This document shows, one piece after another, positions 1 to 10,470 of a stretch of 64,000 bases of DNA. The stretch covers positions 1-64,000 of the forward strand of contig JADFDQ010000001.1 of the NCBI GenBank assembly GCA_018262705.1. Reading direction: 5' to 3'. Numbering within the stretch: position 1 is the first letter of the stretch; the number at the start of each line of letters is the position of its first letter. The translations under genes and the position numbers were made by a program. This stretch comes from Xanthomonas sp. (lineage in GTDB: Bacteria; Pseudomonadota; Gammaproteobacteria; Xanthomonadales; Xanthomonadaceae). The notes below the pieces were generated by a model. It saw only the letters and a list, made by a program, of their open reading frames with translations. It was not told the origin of the DNA and did no database searches.

Positions 1-937
1 AGCCGGCCACAGCCTGTTCGGCCTGCGCCGCATCATGGAAGCGGGTGGCCAACTCACGCGCCAGCCGCAGCTTGAGATCGCGCGGGTTCATGCCTGCAGC
101 AACTTCAGCGCGCAACTGCTTGGCTTCCTCAATCCCGATCTCGAAGCTGAGCAGGTCAATCCAGCGCCACATCAATTCATCGCCAATCTTCATGGTCTTG
201 GTGACGATGTCGATGGCCGGCTCGTTGATGCCGATGTAATTGCCCAGCGACTTGCTCATCTTGTTGACGCCGTCCAGCCCTTCCAGCAGCGGCATGGTCA
301 ACACGATCTGCGGCGGCTGGCCGTAGTGTTCTTGCAGGCCACGCCCCATCAGCAGATTGAACTTCTGGTCGGTGCCGCCGAGCTCGACATCGGCCTTCAG
401 CGCCACCGAGTCATAGCCCTGCACCAAGGGATACAGAAATTCGTGGATGGCGATGGACTGCTGCGCGGCATAGCGCTTGGCAAAATCGTCGCGCTCGAGC
501 ATGCGCGCCACGGTGTGCTGCGCGGCCAACTTGATCATGTCGGCGGCGGACATCGCAGCAAACCATTCACTATTGAAACGCACCTCGGTGCGCTCACGGT
601 CGAGCACCTTGAACACCTGCTCGGCATAGGTTTGCGCATTGGCCAGCACATCCTCGCGGGTCAGCGGCTTGCGGGTGATGTTCTTGCCGGTGGGGTCGCC
701 GATCATGCCGGTGAAGTCGCCAATCAGGAAGATCACCTGATGCCCCAGATCCTGGAACTGGCGCATCTTGTTGAGCAGTACGGTGTGGCCGAGGTGCAAA
801 TCCGGCGCAGTGGGGTCGAAACCGGCCTTGACCCGCAGCGGCCGGCCAAGCTTCAGGCGCGCTTCGAGCTCCTCGCGCTTGAGGATTTCATCGCTGCCGC
901 GGGCGATACGTTTCAACGATTGCTGCACATCCAACAC
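1..937 (-). CDS. tyrS: Tyrosyl-tRNA synthetase (partial, runs off the left edge)
   Basis: Reverse-strand translation from GTG at ~937: [86 protein letters not shown], a class I TyrRS signature. Not in ORF track because no stop lies inside the window. Confidence 0.93.
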   Translation of the reverse strand, partial: MLDVQQSLKRIARGSDEILKREELEARLKLGRPLRVKAGFDPTAPDLHLGHTVLLNKMRQFQDLGHQVIFLIGDFTGMIGDPTGKNITRKPLTREDVLANAQTYAEQVFKVLDRERTEVRFNSEWFAAMSAADMIKLAAQHTVARMLERDDFAKRYAAQQSIAIHEFLYPLVQGYDSVALKADVELGGTDQKFNLLMGRGLQEHYGQPPQIVLTMPLLEGLDGVNKMSKSLGNYIGINEPAIDIVTKTMKIGDELMWRWIDLLSFEIGIEEAKQLRAEVAAGMNPRDLKLRLARELATRFHDAAQAEQAVAG

Positions 938-1043
938 GAATCGCCTCTCTCCAGCGACCGCATGGGCCGCATTCAGGTTTTTGCGGGGGACGTTAATATC
1001 ACGTTAAACCGGCCACGTTAAAAACATCCCTTTATTCAACGGG

Positions 1044-1072
1044 TTGACGCGTCTTTATGACACGACTATGTT
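1044..1072 (+). promoter_or_regulatory. Candidate sigma70-type promoter for the M23 peptidase gene
   Basis: TTGACG (1044-1049), 17-bp spacer, TATGTT (1067-1072), 42 bp upstream of the ATG at 1115. Confidence 0.5.
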
Positions 1073-1114
1073 AACCCGCTGTGGCGGTACTGCGCCCGCA
1101 ATGAGGATGATCAT

Positions 1115-2605
1115 ATGACGGATACGGTCAACAGCACGGTTCGTCGCACCAACCTCGAGCGCGCGCACGTCAACGCCGACCGCCCCGTTCACGAATTGAT
1201 ATCACACGTGTTTCGCGGCCGCTGGACGCGCCGGCACTGGGCGCAGGCCAGCATGGTGGCGACGATGGGCGCGCTGCTGATTGCAATCGTTCCCGGCTTC
1301 TCGCAACTGCTGGATGCGCAGGCGAAATCCTCGGCCCATCGGATGACAATGGCGCTGACCTTGCCCAAGCCAGCCAAGACTGCGGTGAATCAGGATCGCT
1401 GGCAGTCGGTGACGCTCAAGCCCGGCCAAACGCTGAGCGGCGTGTTCGAAGAGTTGGGCATCCCCTACAGCCAGCTCGAACGCGTGATGCTGCATCCGCG
1501 CATCAAGCCGACACTGCGCCGGCTGCGCCCCGGCACCCAGCTCAGCTTCAACCTGCCCGAAGACGGCAGCGTGCGGGCGATGCGGCTGGAAGCCGGCCCC
1601 GGCGTCGGCGACACCCCGATCGAACTCGAATTCAGCGCGGACGCGGTGCGCGAACGCGCAGTGCCGGTGGAAATCACCACGCGCACGGTGGTGTTGACCG
1701 GTGAGGTGGGTAATTCGCTGTTCGCTTCGGCACGCGAGCTGGGCCTTGGCAGCGCCCAGCTCAATCAGCTCACCGACGAGATGTTCAAGTACGACATCGA
1801 CTTCGATTCCGACCTGGACGAACACGACCGCTTCAGCGTCGTCGTCGATCAGACCTGGAAGAACGGTCAGCTGGTCAACACCGGACCGGTGCAAGCGGCG
1901 GCGTTCACCGTCGATGGCAAGATCAAGAGCGCGTTCCGCTTCCTGCGCGACGGCAAGCCCGAGTACTTCACCCCGGACGGCCGTTCGCTCAAGCGCCCGT
2001 TCATCCGCATGCCGATTCCCTATGCGCGGATCAGTTCCGGATTCGGCATGCGCCGGCACCCGATCCTGGGCCGGATGCGCGGGCACATGGGCATCGATTA
2101 CGCCGCGGCCTCCGGCACCCCGATCATGGCCGCCGGCAATGCGCGGGTCGCCTTCGTCGGCCGCAAGGGAGGCTACGGCAACGCGGTCATCCTCGACCAC
2201 GGCGGCGGCAAGACTACGCTGTACGGCCACATGTCGCGCTTCGCCGGCATTCACGTCGGCCAACATGTCGCTCAGGGCGCGGTGATCGGTTACGTCGGCA
2301 GCACCGGCCTTGCCACCGGCCCGCACCTGCACTACGAGTTCCGCATCAACGGCGTGCACATGGATCCGCGCAAGATGACCCTGCCGCCGCCGACACCGCT
2401 CAGCGGTGCCGCGCTGGTGGCCTTCCACGCGGACACCCGCCACGCGCTGGACAAGATTCGCGAAATGGAAGACGTGGTGTTCCAGCTCAACGACGGCAGT
2501 CGCATCGCCGATGCCGCTCCAACTGCGCAGCCCGCTTCGGCGCCCACAACGCGACAGTCCCCGGCGCGAGCGCCGTCCCGCGCCCCGTCGCGCCGCAGGG
2601 GCTGA
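1115..2605 (+). CDS. M23-family murein metallopeptidase (membrane anchored)
   Basis: N-terminal TM segment; OapA/LysM-like middle; C-terminal [31 protein letters not shown]...GHMSRF...[24 protein letters not shown], LytM/M23 motifs. Confidence 0.92.
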   Translation: MTDTVNSTVRRTNLERAHVNADRPVHELISHVFRGRWTRRHWAQASMVATMGALLIAIVPGFSQLLDAQAKSSAHRMTMALTLPKPAKTAVNQDRWQSVTLKPGQTLSGVFEELGIPYSQLERVMLHPRIKPTLRRLRPGTQLSFNLPEDGSVRAMRLEAGPGVGDTPIELEFSADAVRERAVPVEITTRTVVLTGEVGNSLFASARELGLGSAQLNQLTDEMFKYDIDFDSDLDEHDRFSVVVDQTWKNGQLVNTGPVQAAAFTVDGKIKSAFRFLRDGKPEYFTPDGRSLKRPFIRMPIPYARISSGFGMRRHPILGRMRGHMGIDYAAASGTPIMAAGNARVAFVGRKGGYGNAVILDHGGGKTTLYGHMSRFAGIHVGQHVAQGAVIGYVGSTGLATGPHLHYEFRINGVHMDPRKMTLPPPTPLSGAALVAFHADTRHALDKIREMEDVVFQLNDGSRIADAAPTAQPASAPTTRQSPARAPSRAPSRRRG

Positions 2606-2637
2606 GAAGCCCCGCCCGCAATGCGATACTGCGGCGC

Positions 2638-3765
2638 ATGACCGCTGCCGCTGACGATCACCTGTTCCTCGGCCTGATGTCCGGCACCAGCGTCGATGGC
2701 ATCGACGCGGCCTTGGTGCGTTTCCACGGCGACGGGTCGCAAGCGCATCCCGAACTGGTGTTTGGTCGAACGTCCCCGTGGGAGCCGGCGCTGCGTGACC
2801 GCCTGGTCGCGCTGGGGCAGGCCGCGCAGACGGTGACGCTGGACGAGGTTGGCGAATTGGAAACGCACATCGGTCAGGCGTTTGCCGAGGCGGCGCTGGC
2901 GACGCTGCTCGAAAGCGGCATCGAAGCCGGCGCAGTCACGGCCATTGGTTCGCACGGACAGACGCTGGCGCATCGCCCTGCCGCTGCGACACCGTTCACG
3001 TTGCAACTGGGTGATCCCAGCGTCATCGCCGAGCGCACCGGAATCGACGTCATCGCCGACTTCCGCCGCCGCGACGTCGCCGCAGGAGGACAGGGCGCGC
3101 CGCTGGTGCCGGCCTTTCACGCCGCGCTGCTGCACGCGCCTGGCGAGAATCGCGCAGTGCTGAATCTGGGCGGGGTTGCCAACCTCACCTTGCTGCCGGG
3201 GTCGGGCACGGTGCGCGGCTTCGACACCGGTCCGGCCAATGGACTGATGGATGCGTGGTGCCAGCTCCATCTCGGCAAACCTTATGACGACGGCGGCGCA
3301 TTCGCCGCACAGGGGCACGTCGACGCAGCACTGCTGGAACGCCTGCTGTCCGAGCCGTGGTTTGCGCAGCTACCACCGAAATCAACCGGTCGCGACCGCT
3401 TCCACCTCGATTGGGTGGACGCCGCGCTGGCCGGCACCGAAGCGCCCGCCGACGTGCAGGCCACGCTGCTGGCGCTGACCGCGCGCAGCGTCGGCGAAGC
3501 CTTGCGCGCCACCCAGCCGGGCACCCGCCGGGTCATCGCCTGCGGAGGCGGCGTGCACAACCCGCTGCTGATGGCGGCGCTGGCCGAAGCGATGCCCGAC
3601 GCAGCGATCGAGTCCAGCGCGGTACATGGATTGGATCCGGATTTCGTCGAAGCGATGGCGTTCGCCTGGCTGGCGCGCCAGCACCTGGCCGGTCGGCCCG
3701 GCAACCTGCCCGCCGTCACCGGCGCACGCGGACTGCGCGTGCTGGGCGCGCGCTATCCGGCCTGA
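2638..3765 (+). CDS. anmK: Anhydro-N-acetylmuramic acid kinase
   Basis: [58 protein letters not shown]; canonical AnmK motifs. Confidence 0.95.
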   Translation: MTAAADDHLFLGLMSGTSVDGIDAALVRFHGDGSQAHPELVFGRTSPWEPALRDRLVALGQAAQTVTLDEVGELETHIGQAFAEAALATLLESGIEAGAVTAIGSHGQTLAHRPAAATPFTLQLGDPSVIAERTGIDVIADFRRRDVAAGGQGAPLVPAFHAALLHAPGENRAVLNLGGVANLTLLPGSGTVRGFDTGPANGLMDAWCQLHLGKPYDDGGAFAAQGHVDAALLERLLSEPWFAQLPPKSTGRDRFHLDWVDAALAGTEAPADVQATLLALTARSVGEALRATQPGTRRVIACGGGVHNPLLMAALAEAMPDAAIESSAVHGLDPDFVEAMAFAWLARQHLAGRPGNLPAVTGARGLRVLGARYPA

Positions 3766-5063
3766 GTGCCTGCTTCGACAAAGACCCGCTGCCGCAGCGG
3801 CGGCGTCAGCCAGACATACAGCAGGGCCGCAGGAATCAGCGCCAACACGGTAATGACGAAGTACATGCCATAGCCGGTGGCCATCACGATGCCGCCGGCG
3901 AAGAAGCCGAGGACTTTCCCCGGCAGGTTGACCAGCGAACTGAGCAGCGCGTATTGCGTGGCGGTGTGCTCCTTGTTGACCAGCGCCGAAAGGAACGCGA
4001 CGGTCGGCGGGCCAAGCATTCCCAGCGTGAAGTTCTCCGCCGAGATCACCGCAGTAAGCACCCACAAATCGCCCTTGTGCACCATCAGAAGCAGATACAG
4101 CAGATTGCAACTGCCGCACACTAGCATCATGATCCCGAGCGACTTCCACGCGCCCAGCTTGGTCACCATCGCGCCGCCGCAGAACACGCCAAGAATGCCG
4201 ATCCAGACGCCCCAGAGCTTGGTGACGGTGCCGATCTGGGTCTTGGTGAAACCCTGGTCGATATAGAAGGGGCTCATGATGCCGCCGATGGTGGCCTGTT
4301 CGGGCACCTTGAACAGCAGGACGTAGGCCAGCACGGTCAGTGCCAGCGCCCAGCCGTAACGACGGAAGAAGTCGGTGAACGGATGGACGACGGCGCGCAC
4401 CATCGTCGCCTTCCACGGCAGGTGCTCGGCTGCCAGAACGGTGGGCTCGCGCGCAATCAGATTCGCGATAATCGGAATGAGCATCGTCACAGCCATGATC
4501 GAATACACCAGACTCCAGGCGATGTGATCAGCCATGATCGCGGCAAACGCGCCGGCCACGATCAGCCCGATCCGGTAGCCCAACGAGTAGGTCGCCACCA
4601 GCGCGCCCTGCGCATCCACCGGCGCGATCTCGATGCGGTAGGCGTCCACTGCGATGTCCTGGGTGGCTCCAAAAAACGCCACGCCCAGCGTTGCCGCCAC
4701 AAACAGACCCAACTGCGACGGGGTGATGGCGGCCATCAACAGCAAGGTGGCGATGACCCCAAGCTGCGCCGCCAGCAGCCAACCGCGCCTCCTCCCCAAG
4801 CGCTTGAACCCCGGCAGGTGCCAATGATCCAGCAGCGGCGCCCAGACGAATTTGAACGCATACACCATGCCGGCGCTGGCGATCATGGTGATGTCTTTCA
4901 GCACGATGCCGAAATCCTTCAACCAGAACGCCAGGGTGCCGGCCACCAGCAAAAACGGCAGGCCCGAGGAAAAACCGAAAAAGAACATGGTGCCCGCTGC
5001 CGGCTGGCTGAACGACTGCCAGACCGTCAGTTTTTTCGGCGTGGGCTTCGGATCGGCGCTCAT
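3753..5063 (-). CDS. AmpG-like muropeptide MFS permease
   Basis: 436 aa polytopic protein; [27 protein letters not shown]...FVWAPLLD...[13 protein letters not shown] typical of AmpG family; convergent with and overlapping the anmK 3' end. Confidence 0.88.
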   Translation of the reverse strand: MSADPKPTPKKLTVWQSFSQPAAGTMFFFGFSSGLPFLLVAGTLAFWLKDFGIVLKDITMIASAGMVYAFKFVWAPLLDHWHLPGFKRLGRRRGWLLAAQLGVIATLLLMAAITPSQLGLFVAATLGVAFFGATQDIAVDAYRIEIAPVDAQGALVATYSLGYRIGLIVAGAFAAIMADHIAWSLVYSIMAVTMLIPIIANLIAREPTVLAAEHLPWKATMVRAVVHPFTDFFRRYGWALALTVLAYVLLFKVPEQATIGGIMSPFYIDQGFTKTQIGTVTKLWGVWIGILGVFCGGAMVTKLGAWKSLGIMMLVCGSCNLLYLLLMVHKGDLWVLTAVISAENFTLGMLGPPTVAFLSALVNKEHTATQYALLSSLVNLPGKVLGFFAGGIVMATGYGMYFVITVLALIPAALLYVWLTPPLRQRVFVEAGTQAG

Positions 5064-5875
5064 TCGGCATACTCCACCAGCAGTGGCGCGTGGTCGGAAA
5101 ATTTGGGTTCGGCGAAAATATCAGCGGCCTTGATGCCTGCCGCAATGCCAGGCGTGGCGATTTGGAAGTCGATGCGCCAGCCGACGTTGTTGGCACGCGC
5201 TGCACCGCGCTGCGACCACCACGAATACTCCACCGCGTCGGGTCTGGCCACCCGGAAGGCGTCCTTCCAGCCGTGCGCCGGCGGCACGATCAGGCCATCG
5301 TGGCAGGAGTCGGCAATCATCCCGCTGAGCCAGGCGCGCTCGCGCGGCAGGCAGCCGGAGTTCTTCTGGTTGCCGGCCCAGTTCTTGATGTCGTTCTTGG
5401 CGCGGACGATGTTCCAATCGCCGCACAGCACATACTCGCGGCCACTGGCCAGCCAGCCGTCCAGAATGGGCTTCAGCCAGGCCATCACATCTTCCTTGAA
5501 GCCCTGGCGCTCCGCGCCGGAGCTGCCCGACGGAATGTAAAAGCTGACCACCGACAGGTTGCCGAAGCGGGCTTCGATATAGCGGCCCTCGTCGTCGAAC
5601 GGTGCCCAGCCCAGCGCGGTGCGAATGTCATCGGGCTCGCGCCGGCTGTAGATCGCCACCCCGCTGTAGCCCTTTTTCTGCGCGTCTTTGAACCATGCCT
5701 GGTAGCCGGCGGGGCAAAATTCTTTCTTGAAGCCGGCGGCATCGGTCAATTGATGCTCTTGGGCTTTGGTTTCCTGCACGCACAGCAGGTCGATGTCCTG
5801 CGTCTTGAACCAGTCGAAAAAACCCTTGCTGGCGGCCGAACGCAGGCCATTGGCGTTGAAGGTAAGGATGCGCAT
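5060..5875 (-). CDS. xth: Exodeoxyribonuclease III
   Basis: MRILTFNANGLRSAASKGFFDWFKTQDIDLLCVQETKAQ...GDWNIV...YSWWSQRGAARANNVGWRIDFQIAT...SDHAPLLVEY. Confidence 0.93.
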   Translation of the reverse strand: MRILTFNANGLRSAASKGFFDWFKTQDIDLLCVQETKAQEHQLTDAAGFKKEFCPAGYQAWFKDAQKKGYSGVAIYSRREPDDIRTALGWAPFDDEGRYIEARFGNLSVVSFYIPSGSSGAERQGFKEDVMAWLKPILDGWLASGREYVLCGDWNIVRAKNDIKNWAGNQKNSGCLPRERAWLSGMIADSCHDGLIVPPAHGWKDAFRVARPDAVEYSWWSQRGAARANNVGWRIDFQIATPGIAAGIKAADIFAEPKFSDHAPLLVEYAE

Positions 5876-5903
5876 CAGGGAGCAGGGTCGGAGGGCATGG
5901 ACC

Positions 5904-6085
5904 GGGAACCGGGAACCGGGAACCGGGAACCGGGAACCGGGAACCGGGAACCGGGAACCGGGAACCGGGAACCGGGAACCGGGAACCGGGAACCGGGAAC
6001 CGGGAACCGGGGACCGGGGACCGGGGACCGGGGACCGGGGACCGGGGACCGGGGACCGGGGACCGGGGACCGGGGACCGGGGACC
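5904..6085. repeat. Heptanucleotide tandem array: 15 x GGGAACC (5904-6008) followed by 11 x GGGGACC (6009-6085)
   Basis: Counted directly from sequence; perfect 7-bp periodicity, one switch point at 6008/6009. Confidence 0.98.
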
Positions 6086-6197
6086 GGGTTAAGGATAGGG
6101 CCGAAAAATGCAACGCGCGAAATTTTTTGCAGTTCTGCAAGCATAAATGCAAGGAACATTCTGTTTGCGGAGTATGCGCTACGCTTCCCAGATCTCC

Positions 6198-6218
6198 GGT
6201 TTCCGGTTCCCGGTTCCC
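6198..6218. repeat. Short inverted copy of the heptamer array (GGTTTCCGGTTCCCGGTTCCC) abutting pyrE
   Basis: Complementary to GGGAACCGGGAACCGGAAACC; lies immediately upstream of ATG at 6219. Confidence 0.9.
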
Positions 6219-6869
6219 ATGCAGTCCCATCGCTCCCGATTTCTTCAGCTTGCGATCAAGGTCAACGCCCTGCGCTTTGGCGAGTTCGCCCTCAAGTCGG
6301 GGCGTGTCAGCCCGTACTTTTTCAACGCCGGGCAGTTCAATTCCGGCACCGTACTGGCGGAATTGGCCACGTGTTATGCCGATGCCGTAGAAGCGGCCGA
6401 CGTTGGATTCGATCTGCTGTTTGGCCCCGCCTACAAGGGCATCCCGCTGGCCACCGCGCTGGCCTGCGAATACGCGCGCCGCGGCCGCGACCTGCCGCTG
6501 GCGTTCAACCGCAAGGAAGCCAAGACCCATGGCGAAGGCGGCAGCCTGATTGGTGCACCGCTGCTCGGTCAGCGGGTCTTGATCGTGGATGATGTCATCA
6601 CCGCCGGCACCGCGATCCGCGAGGCGCTGGAGATCATCCGTCGCGAGGGCGGGAGAGTGGCTGGCATCGTGATCGCACTGGATCGCCAGGAACGGGTGCG
6701 CGAAGACGCTACCGAATCTGCCGCGCAGTCGCTGTCCGGCGAACACGGCATTCCGGTGGTGGCCGTTGCCGGTCTTGACGACTTGCTTGCGTTTGTCGAC
6801 GAAAGCAGTGCCCTTTCGACGCACCGTCACGCCTTGCTCGACTACCGCGCGCGCTACGGCGCAGGCTGA
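6219..6869 (+). CDS. pyrE: Orotate phosphoribosyltransferase
   Basis: MQSHRSRFLQLAIKVNALRFGEFALKSGRVSPYFFNAGQFN...RVLIVDDVITAGTAIREAL (PRPP-binding). Start chosen at 6219 rather than the ORF-track 6147. Confidence 0.94.
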   Translation: MQSHRSRFLQLAIKVNALRFGEFALKSGRVSPYFFNAGQFNSGTVLAELATCYADAVEAADVGFDLLFGPAYKGIPLATALACEYARRGRDLPLAFNRKEAKTHGEGGSLIGAPLLGQRVLIVDDVITAGTAIREALEIIRREGGRVAGIVIALDRQERVREDATESAAQSLSGEHGIPVVAVAGLDDLLAFVDESSALSTHRHALLDYRARYGAG

Positions 6870-6896
6870 TACGCTAGCCACGATGAGGAGGCTTCC

Positions 6897-7592
6897 ATGA
6901 CCAAGCACGCCGCTGCTGTCTCCGCCTTGGCACTGGCCCTGATCGGCGCGGGCAGCGCTCTGGCGCAAAATCAGAACCCGCCGAAAAAGATTTATTGCTG
7001 GGATGAAGGCGGGCACAAGGTGTGCGGCGACGCTCTGCCGGCATCGGCGGCCAACAGCGCACGCACCGAGTTCAACGCAAGAACCGGCCTCGCAACCGGA
7101 CAGGTCAACCGCGCGCTGACGGCCGACGAACGCGCCGCCGCCGCCGCCGCCGCCAAGGCGGCGCAGCAGCAGGCGGATGCCGAAGCTGCGCAACGCCGTC
7201 GCGATCTGGCGATGGTGGAGTCCTACCGCAGCGAGGTCGACCTGCGCGCCGCCTACAAGGAGCGCACCGATCTAGCAGATGAATCCATCAAGACCGGCCT
7301 GCTCGGAGTCTCGAACCTGCGTCTGAGCCTGATTTCCTTGTTGCAGCAGGCCAGCGACAAGGAACTGGCGCGCGCACCGGTGCCGGCCAGACTCACCAAC
7401 TCGATCCGCGAGCAGCACGCCGAACTGCTGCGTCAGCAGCAAATCCTGGCGACCCAGCAGTCTGATCGTGCGACGCTGGAAAGCGATATGCAAGATACGC
7501 TGCGCCGCTATCGGGAAACTCAGCAGCAACAGTCCTCCAGCGGCGATTCGTCGGCAGCGACGACGATGCCGACTGCCCCCGCGACGCATTGA
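6897..7592 (+). CDS. DUF4124-like envelope protein with coiled-coil, unknown function
   Basis: Signal peptide MTKHAAAVSALALALIGAGSALA; KIYCWDEGGHKVCGDALP (DUF4124-like); Ala/Gln-rich helix. Confidence 0.65.
   Translation: MTKHAAAVSALALALIGAGSALAQNQNPPKKIYCWDEGGHKVCGDALPASAANSARTEFNARTGLATGQVNRALTADERAAAAAAAKAAQQQADAEAAQRRRDLAMVESYRSEVDLRAAYKERTDLADESIKTGLLGVSNLRLSLISLLQQASDKELARAPVPARLTNSIREQHAELLRQQQILATQQSDRATLESDMQDTLRRYRETQQQQSSSGDSSAATTMPTAPATH
7134..7154 (+). repeat. (GCC)7 microsatellite inside the DUF4124-like CDS
   Basis: Seven uninterrupted GCC units encoding poly-Ala. Confidence 0.95.
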
Positions 7593-7604
7593 ATCCAGGT
7601 TCGA

Positions 7605-9992
7605 TCAGGATCCCGAGCCCACCGCAAACGGCAGCTGCAGATTCGGTTCGAGCTTGAGCATGTGTTCGGCAAACATCCGCTGAATCCGCGCCAGCGCTTC
7701 GTTGCTGTCGGCATCGAAGCGCATCACCAGCACCGGCGTGGTGTTGGACGCCCGCACCAGTCCCCAGCCGTCCGGCCAGTCCACGCGCACGCCGTCGATG
7801 GTCGTCATCCGTCCGCCATCGAATGAGGCCGACAGCCGCAGCCGATCGACGAATTCGTGGGCATCCACGTCCTCGGGCAACTCGACCTTGATCTCCGGGG
7901 TCGACACGCCGTCCGGCAGCGCCGCAAATACGTCCTCGGCAGGCTGTCCTTGTTCATCGAGGATTTCCAGCAACCGCGCCGCCGCATAAATGCCGTCGTC
8001 GAAACCGAACCAGCGTTCGGCAAAGAAGAAATGGCCGCTCATTTCGCCGGCCAGCGCGGCATCGGTTTCGCGCATCTTGGCCTTGATCAACGAGTGGCCG
8101 GTCATCCACATCAGCGGACTGCCGCCATGGCGCAGGATCTGCATCGGCAGCCGCGCCGTGCATTTGACGTCGTAGACGATCACCGCACCGGGGTTGCGCT
8201 CCAGCACGTCGGCCGCAAACAGCATCAGCAAGCGGTCTGGATAGATGATCTTGCCTGACTTGGTGACGACGCCAAGGCGGTCGCCGTCGCCGTCGAAGGC
8301 GATACCGACGTCGGCATCGAGTTTTTGCACCATCTGGATCAGCGCATCGAGGTTGCGCGGATCGCTCGGATCCGGGTGATGGTTCGGGAAATTGCCGTCG
8401 ATGTCGCAAAACAGCGGCGTGACGTCGGCGCCGATCGCCGCCAGCACCTGCGGCCCGATGTCGCCGGCGACGCCGTTGCCGGCGTCGACCACCACCTTCA
8501 GGCGCTGTCCGATCTGGATATCGCTGGAAATACGCTGCACATAATCCTGACTGATGTCGCGCTCGTCGAGCGTTCCCGGCGCAGACGCTTCCAGCAGACG
8601 ATCCTCGGCGATCCGCGCATGCAGGTCCTTGATCGCCGGACCCGACAGCGTTTCGCCCCCAACCACGATCTTGAAACCGTTGTAGTCCGGCGGATTATGG
8701 CTTCCGGTGATGGCCACCGAACAGCCGGTGCGCAGATGGAAGCTGGCGAAATACACGACCGGTGTCGGCGCCATGCCGATGTCGATGACGTTGCGACCGG
8801 CCTTGCGCAAACCTTCGATCAGACCCTGCGTTAGATCCGGCCCGGACAGACGTCCATCGCGGCCGACCACGATCGCATCCAGACCCTGCTCGGCCATGCT
8901 CGAACCGATCGCCTGTCCGATCAGTTCGGCCACGCCCTTGTCGAGCGAATGCCCAATGATTCCGCGAATGTCGTAGGCGCGGAAAATGCGGTGATCGATG
9001 ACCACCGGGACGCGTTTTCCCGGCTTGGGTTCATCTTTCTCGCGTTTTGTTGCCGCTGACCGGATTGGCACCACAACCGGCGTTTCCATCTCGGCCAACG
9101 TCGGGCCGGAACCATCCACTTCCGCGGCTCCACCCATCGCCAGCAGACGCGGACGCAGCAACAGCCAGAGCGCGGCGGCAATGCCGGCCAGAACCAGCCC
9201 GGCGATCATTCCGGCGAGGCCGCCCATGCCGAACGGAACGGCGGTTTCGTCCGGCGCTGCGGCGACGATTCGAAGATCGCTGTCGGGAATCTTGACCGAC
9301 AGCGCTTCCGCCGAATTCCCCAATGCGGTTGCGCCGCGCTCGATCACACTTTGCGATCCCTGGCGGAGCGCCAGATAGACGCCGCCAGGCAGACTGGCCG
9401 TTTGCAGGCTGTTGTCCAGGGCATCCAGCGGCAGTTCGACATAGGCCACCATCGCGCCAGCGGCACCGCGCACCGGCGCCGCCAACGCGATCCGCTGCGC
9501 CAGGCCTGACTGCACGATCCTGACGCCGACCTTGCCGGTGGAGAGCGCAGCTTCCGCCGCAGCCAAGGTTCCAAATCCGCTGCGCGGCAAACCGGCGTAC
9601 AGACTGTCCAGATCTGCCGGCCAGACCTCGGCGCGGGTCAGGTCCGGCCACTGTTTGCGCAATACGGCTCCGGCCTGCACGCCATCGGCCGTCAGCGCCG
9701 CCTTGAATTGCGCGGAAGCCAGCTGCGCGCCCAATGTCCTGCGCTGCGCATCGAGCGTGCGGCGCATCGCCAGCGCCACGTCGTCCCGCGAGGACTGCAG
9801 CGAATGCACCCGGCTGTCGTCGCGCAGGCGCATTCCGCCTGCGACAAGGCACCAGAGGGCCAGCAAGACGATCAACCCCACCAGCCACGGCAACGCCCGC
9901 GCCGCCTGCAGCGGATCGAACTCCAACCTGGGCCGATCGCCGCTCGCGTGCTCTTCCTTGTCGCCCTTGCCACCCAAGCCAAACACCGCCAT
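7605..9992 (-). CDS. Phosphomannomutase/phosphoglucomutase (AlgC-like) with N-terminal membrane/extracytoplasmic region
   Basis: C-terminal FRAYDIRGIIGHSLDKGVAELIGQAIG...VAITGSHNPPDYNGFK...GIAFDGDGDRLGVV...GEMSGHFFF; two TM segments (LVGLIVLLALWCLVAG; MIAGLVLAGIAAALWLLL) flank a ~190-aa domain. Start MAVFGLGGKGDK at 9992. Confidence 0.9.
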   Translation of the reverse strand: MAVFGLGGKGDKEEHASGDRPRLEFDPLQAARALPWLVGLIVLLALWCLVAGGMRLRDDSRVHSLQSSRDDVALAMRRTLDAQRRTLGAQLASAQFKAALTADGVQAGAVLRKQWPDLTRAEVWPADLDSLYAGLPRSGFGTLAAAEAALSTGKVGVRIVQSGLAQRIALAAPVRGAAGAMVAYVELPLDALDNSLQTASLPGGVYLALRQGSQSVIERGATALGNSAEALSVKIPDSDLRIVAAAPDETAVPFGMGGLAGMIAGLVLAGIAAALWLLLRPRLLAMGGAAEVDGSGPTLAEMETPVVVPIRSAATKREKDEPKPGKRVPVVIDHRIFRAYDIRGIIGHSLDKGVAELIGQAIGSSMAEQGLDAIVVGRDGRLSGPDLTQGLIEGLRKAGRNVIDIGMAPTPVVYFASFHLRTGCSVAITGSHNPPDYNGFKIVVGGETLSGPAIKDLHARIAEDRLLEASAPGTLDERDISQDYVQRISSDIQIGQRLKVVVDAGNGVAGDIGPQVLAAIGADVTPLFCDIDGNFPNHHPDPSDPRNLDALIQMVQKLDADVGIAFDGDGDRLGVVTKSGKIIYPDRLLMLFAADVLERNPGAVIVYDVKCTARLPMQILRHGGSPLMWMTGHSLIKAKMRETDAALAGEMSGHFFFAERWFGFDDGIYAAARLLEILDEQGQPAEDVFAALPDGVSTPEIKVELPEDVDAHEFVDRLRLSASFDGGRMTTIDGVRVDWPDGWGLVRASNTTPVLVMRFDADSNEALARIQRMFAEHMLKLEPNLQLPFAVGSGS

Positions 9993-10008
9993 CGACGCTT
10001 CCCCCCGT

Positions 10009-10470
10009 TCAGCGCACCCCAGTATGGCCGAAACCGCCCGCACCGCGCGCGGTACGCTCGAAAGTCTCCACCAGCTGCAGCTCGGCGCGCACCACCGGCA
10101 GCAGCACCAATTGCGCGACCCGGTCGCCGGGCTCGATGGTGAACGCATCGTGCCCGCGATTCCACAGGCTGACCATCAGCGGCCCCTGGTAATCGGCGTC
10201 GACCAAGCCGGTGCCGTTGCCCAGCACGATCCCGTGCTTGTGGCCGAGGCCGGAGCGCGGCAGCAGCACCGCGCACAAACCGGGGTCACTGACGTGGATC
10301 GCAAGTCCAGACGGCACCAGGGCAGTCTCTCCCGGTGTCAGCGTCAGCGGCGCATCCAGCGCCGCACGCAGATCCATGCCGGCGCTGTGGTCGGTCGCAT
10401 ACGCAGGCAGCGGCCAAGTCGTTCCAATGCGCGGATCAAGCACTCGAACTTGTAGTGAATGTGCTTTCAC
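10009..10470 (-). CDS. dut: dUTP diphosphatase
   Basis: [31 protein letters not shown]...[35 protein letters not shown]...[10 protein letters not shown], trimeric dUTPase motifs. Confidence 0.95.
   Translation of the reverse strand: MKAHSLQVRVLDPRIGTTWPLPAYATDHSAGMDLRAALDAPLTLTPGETALVPSGLAIHVSDPGLCAVLLPRSGLGHKHGIVLGNGTGLVDADYQGPLMVSLWNRGHDAFTIEPGDRVAQLVLLPVVRAELQLVETFERTARGAGGFGHTGVR

Noticed and set aside
5904-6085. Possible CRISPR array
   Set aside because: Unit is only 7 bp with no spacers and no cas genes nearby.
5090-6592. 500-aa ORF and other ORFs reading through the heptamer array (REPGTGN repeats)
   Set aside because: Open only because the 7-bp repeat lacks stops; the flanks are antisense xth and out-of-frame pyrE.
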